This document shows, one piece after another, positions 51,399-53,612 of a DNA stretch of 53,612 nucleotides; the first letter of the stretch is position 1; every line of letters starts with the position of its first letter. The DNA is from DATDCY01 sp031406795 [NCBI: Candidatus Rokuibacteriota bacterium] (GTDB lineage Bacteria > JAUVQV01), in NCBI GenBank assembly GCA_031406795.1, contig JANOHV010000023.1, positions 1 through 53,612 of the forward strand, given 5' to 3'. The translations under genes were made by a program, and so were the position numbers. The notes under the pieces are model-generated. The model saw only the letters and a program-made list of their open reading frames with translations, did not search any database and was not told where the DNA came from.

Positions 51399-52454
51399 AT
51401 GGGAATTGTGAGAACCTCAATCGTACTCGGGGCGGTGCTGCTGACCCTGGGCGCGCCGGCCGGAGCCGCGGACAAGGCGGGGAAGCCGGCCGAGGCGCCC
51501 GCACCCAAGTCCGGCGCGAAGGCGCCGGCGAAGGCCGGCGGCGCGGCTGCCGACGCCATCGTCGCGAAGGTCAACGGCGTGGGAGTGTCCAAGAGCGAGT
51601 TCGACCGGAACTGGGAGTACTTCCTCCAGCGCAGCGGCCTCCCTGCCGGCCACGCCGCCAAGGACGACAAGGACGGGAAGATGCTGGAGTTGCGCCAGCA
51701 GGTTCTCGATCGGCTCGTCGACGAGGAGCTGCTTTTCCAGGAAGCGAAGAACCAGAAGATGCTCGCCGGCAAGGAGCTGGTCGACGCCGAAATCGAGAAG
51801 GCGCGCGCGCAGTTCCCCTCCCCGGAGGCCTTCAAGGCGGCGCTGGCCGAGAACAAGCTCGGCGAGCAGGAGCTGCGCGCCGTTTTCACGCGCAACCTGA
51901 GCATACAGGCCCTCGTGGAGCAGAAGCTCGCCAAGGAAGTGACGGCCTCCGACGCCGAGGTTCACGATTTCTACACGGGGAACAAGGAAAAATTCGAATC
52001 TCCCGAAGAGGCGCACGCGCGCCACATCCTCGTGACGGTCGCCGAGCAGGCCGACGAGAAGACACGCCAGGCGGCGAAGGCCAAGGCGGACGATCTGCTG
52101 GCACAGCTGAAGGGGGGCGCAAGTTTCGAGGAACTCGCCAAGAAGAGCTCCGACTGTCCCTCCGCCCCGCAGGGCGGCGACCTGGGCTTTTTCGGCCACG
52201 GGCAGATGGTGCCGGAGTTCGATACGGCCGCTTTCGCGCTCAAGCCCGGCGAACTCTCCGGGGTGGTGACGACCAAGTTCGGCTACCACATCATCAAGCT
52301 CGAGGAGAAGAAGGACGCCGGCGTCGTCCCGGAGGCCGAGGTGGCGCCGAAGATCCGGGAGTACCTCGTTTCGCAGAAGACTGGTGCGGTGGTCGAGAAG
52401 CAACTCAAGGCGCTGAGGGAGAAGGCCAAGATCGAAATCGTCATGAAGCTCTGA
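51399..52454 (+). CDS. SurA/PpiC-type peptidyl-prolyl isomerase (parvulin), exported
   Basis: A 351-residue periplasmic foldase. A signal peptide (GIVRTSIVLGAVLLTLGAPAGA) and a Lys/Ala-rich linker are followed by a SurA-N-like helical domain (about residues 45-190) and a parvulin domain: ARHILVTVAEQ, GGASFEELAKKSSDCPSAPQGGDLGFFG, and GELSGVVTTKFGYHIIKLEE. The frame is open from ATG 51351, which would add 16 basic residues. AAGGAG lies 12 nt before the ATG at 51399, which starts the signal peptide, so I prefer it. It likely helps fold outer-membrane proteins. Confidence 0.88.
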   Translation: MGIVRTSIVLGAVLLTLGAPAGAADKAGKPAEAPAPKSGAKAPAKAGGAAADAIVAKVNGVGVSKSEFDRNWEYFLQRSGLPAGHAAKDDKDGKMLELRQQVLDRLVDEELLFQEAKNQKMLAGKELVDAEIEKARAQFPSPEAFKAALAENKLGEQELRAVFTRNLSIQALVEQKLAKEVTASDAEVHDFYTGNKEKFESPEEAHARHILVTVAEQADEKTRQAAKAKADDLLAQLKGGASFEELAKKSSDCPSAPQGGDLGFFGHGQMVPEFDTAAFALKPGELSGVVTTKFGYHIIKLEEKKDAGVVPEAEVAPKIREYLVSQKTGAVVEKQLKALREKAKIEIVMKL

Positions 52455-52481
52455 CCCGGTTCCGCGAGGGGGTTGCGTATC

Positions 52482-53459
52482 ATGGGGGGGTGGGGCAGGG
52501 GGCGGTCCGCGGTTCGCATGCTGCTCGGCATGTTCCTCCTCCCGTGTTGCCTCGCGTGCACCGATCGCGGGGAGGGCACGCCCGTTGATCTCTCCCGGAG
52601 GGAACGTGTCGGGTACGCGATCCATGATCCCGCCGGTCCGCCCCTGCGCTTCGCCGTCGGCGCGATGCTGATACCCGAGGCGGGCAACGCCCTCTACCGC
52701 GCCTTGCTCGAGGAAGTCGAGAGCCGCCTCGGGCGTCCGATCAAGCTCGTCGACCGGAGCAGCTACGCGGCGATCAACCGTTCGCTCAAGGAGGGGACGA
52801 TCGACGCCGCGTTCGTCTGCAGCGGACCCTACGTCGACGGCAAGCGGGAATTCGGCCTGCGGTTGCTCGCAGCGCCCGTCGCGTACGGGCGCACGACGTA
52901 CCAGGCCTACGTGATCGTCCGCAAGGAGAGCCCCGTGCAGCGCTTCGAGGACTTGCGGGGAAAGAGCTTCGCGTTCACCGACCCGGATTCCAACACCGGC
53001 CACCTCGTACCGGCAAACTGGCTTGCGAGCCGGGGTGAAACACCGGGGAGCTTCTTCTCGCGCGTGGTCTTCAGCGGGTCTCACGACGCCTCGATCGCGG
53101 CGGTGGGCGGCAAACTCGTCGATGCGGCCTCGGTGGACAGCCTGATCTGGGAGTACGCGCGGCGCGTCAAATCCGAGTATGCCGGGAAGACCCGCATCGT
53201 CTGGGTTTCGCCGGCTTACGGTATCCCCCCCGTCGTCGTCCGGCCGGGGCTCGACCCCGAAATCGTCAAGCGCCTCCAGGCGATCTTTCTCGCGTTCGAC
53301 GCCGACGAAAAGGGCCGGTCCATCCTCGGCAAGATGATGATCGACCGCTTCGTCGAGGCCCGCGACGAGGACTACGACTCCATTCGCGTCATGCAGGAGG
53401 CAGTGGCGCGAGGCCCCGACGACCCGCCCGACGGCGCCGCGGCTGCCGGGCGTCCATGA
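52482..53459 (+). CDS. PhnD-like phosphate/phosphonate-type ABC substrate-binding protein
   Basis: A 325-residue exported protein. The N-terminus has a hydrophobic segment with cysteines (LLGMFLLPCCLACTD) that may be a lipoprotein signal. The body resembles PhnD/SsuA-type periplasmic binding proteins: RFAVGAMLIPEAGNALYRALLEEVESRLGR, FVCSGPYVDGKREFGLRLLAAPVAYGRTTYQAYVIVRKESP (key parts FVCSGPY and YQAYVIVR), and FAFTDPDSNTGHLVP. The ATG at 52482 has GAGGGGG about 9 nt upstream, and a TTG at 52473 is possible. Its stop overlaps a sensor-like gene, which suggests a sensing role. Confidence 0.85.
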   Translation: MGGWGRGRSAVRMLLGMFLLPCCLACTDRGEGTPVDLSRRERVGYAIHDPAGPPLRFAVGAMLIPEAGNALYRALLEEVESRLGRPIKLVDRSSYAAINRSLKEGTIDAAFVCSGPYVDGKREFGLRLLAAPVAYGRTTYQAYVIVRKESPVQRFEDLRGKSFAFTDPDSNTGHLVPANWLASRGETPGSFFSRVVFSGSHDASIAAVGGKLVDAASVDSLIWEYARRVKSEYAGKTRIVWVSPAYGIPPVVVRPGLDPEIVKRLQAIFLAFDADEKGRSILGKMMIDRFVEARDEDYDSIRVMQEAVARGPDDPPDGAAAAGRP

Positions 53460-53612
53460 AGCTGCGCACCAAGCTCCTCGGCGGCACGATCTTCCTGGTT
53501 GTCCTCATGGGCGCGCTGCTGATCTCCCTGCTGCGCAGCAACCTGGCCTCCCGGCTGGAGACGGAGCTGCAGCGGCGGGGAGTGTCCATCGCCCGGCTCG
53601 TCGCCGACGACA
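53456..53612 (+). CDS. Membrane sensor (histidine kinase-like), 5' part
   Basis: Only the first 52 residues are in the window. The ATG overlaps the PhnD-like stop as ATGA. The sequence begins MKLRTKLLGGTIFLVVLMGALLISLLRSNLASRLETELQRRG, that is a short cytoplasmic start and one transmembrane segment followed by the start of a periplasmic helix (SRLETELQRRGVSIARLVAD), the pattern seen in HAMP-containing sensor kinases and chemoreceptors. With the binding protein, a pair that senses and signals is likely. The class cannot be decided without the rest. Confidence 0.55.
   Translation, partial: MKLRTKLLGGTIFLVVLMGALLISLLRSNLASRLETELQRRGVSIARLVADD

Overview
This is a GC-rich (by eye roughly two-thirds G+C) stretch of a Gram-negative bacterial chromosome. 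Gene order and content fit the former Deltaproteobacteria, most like Desulfuromonadota/Geobacter relatives: pyrG-kdsA-kdsD-kdsC-lptCAB-rpoN-hpf-hprK-rapZ-PTS, an energy-converting hydrogenase-related complex, a type II secretion operon followed by ispE and tRNA-Gln, and a selenopeptide/radical-SAM pair. That placement is an inference from gene content. No rRNA or marker phylogeny was possible.

Layout. 1-5801: the end of a membrane complex built like group 4 [NiFe] hydrogenases (hyfB-C-E-F-G-I order), whose large subunit lacks the usual Ni-binding cysteines and carries an in-frame UAG. 5798-7968: preQ0/preQ1 genes queC, queE, queD, queF. 7989-11187: an MFS transporter, then a trmO-GNAT-hemolysin III-like trio flanked by two inverted copies of a 140-152 bp repeat. 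11365-14500: leuC (in-frame UGA where E. coli LeuC has Cys), leuD, asd. 14451-25805: type II secretion genes gspI-J-K-L-M-C-D, three envelope genes and ispE, whose 3' end runs into tRNA-Gln. 25960-27834: the most unusual locus, a 75-residue precursor with three in-frame UGA codons, each followed at 18-25 nt by a hairpin with GGT in its loop, plus an SbtM-like radical SAM/SPASM maturase. 27895-28087: a MITE-like element. 28191-43506: pyrG, KDO synthesis, LPS export, rpoN, hpf, HPr kinase, RapZ, a complete mannose-family PTS with HPr and EI, and an M50-type membrane protease. 43530-53612: pilQ (-), truA (+), a DUF1573 protein and a Wzm/Wzt O-antigen exporter (-), a GYD protein (-), a VOC protein, a parvulin, a PhnD-like binding protein and the start of a membrane sensor (+).

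How it fits together. Most genes overlap as ATGA/GTGA/TTGA/CTGA junctions in long operons. The centre of the window makes and exports the outer envelope (CMP-KDO precursors, LptABC, Wzm/Wzt, secretins PilQ and GspD). HprK, HPr with Ser46, RapZ and the EIIABCD set form a full phosphorelay. The three hairpins in sbtA predict that the cell has selenocysteine insertion machinery, although no sel gene lies in the window.

Main points for follow-up: the triple-Sec, possibly lipidated peptide; the UGA in leuC and UAG in hyfG (possible recoding, mutation or assembly error); three families of short repeats; a G10 tract at the start of wzt; and at least five genes whose -10 element sits 6-9 nt before the start codon, suggesting leaderless mRNAs.
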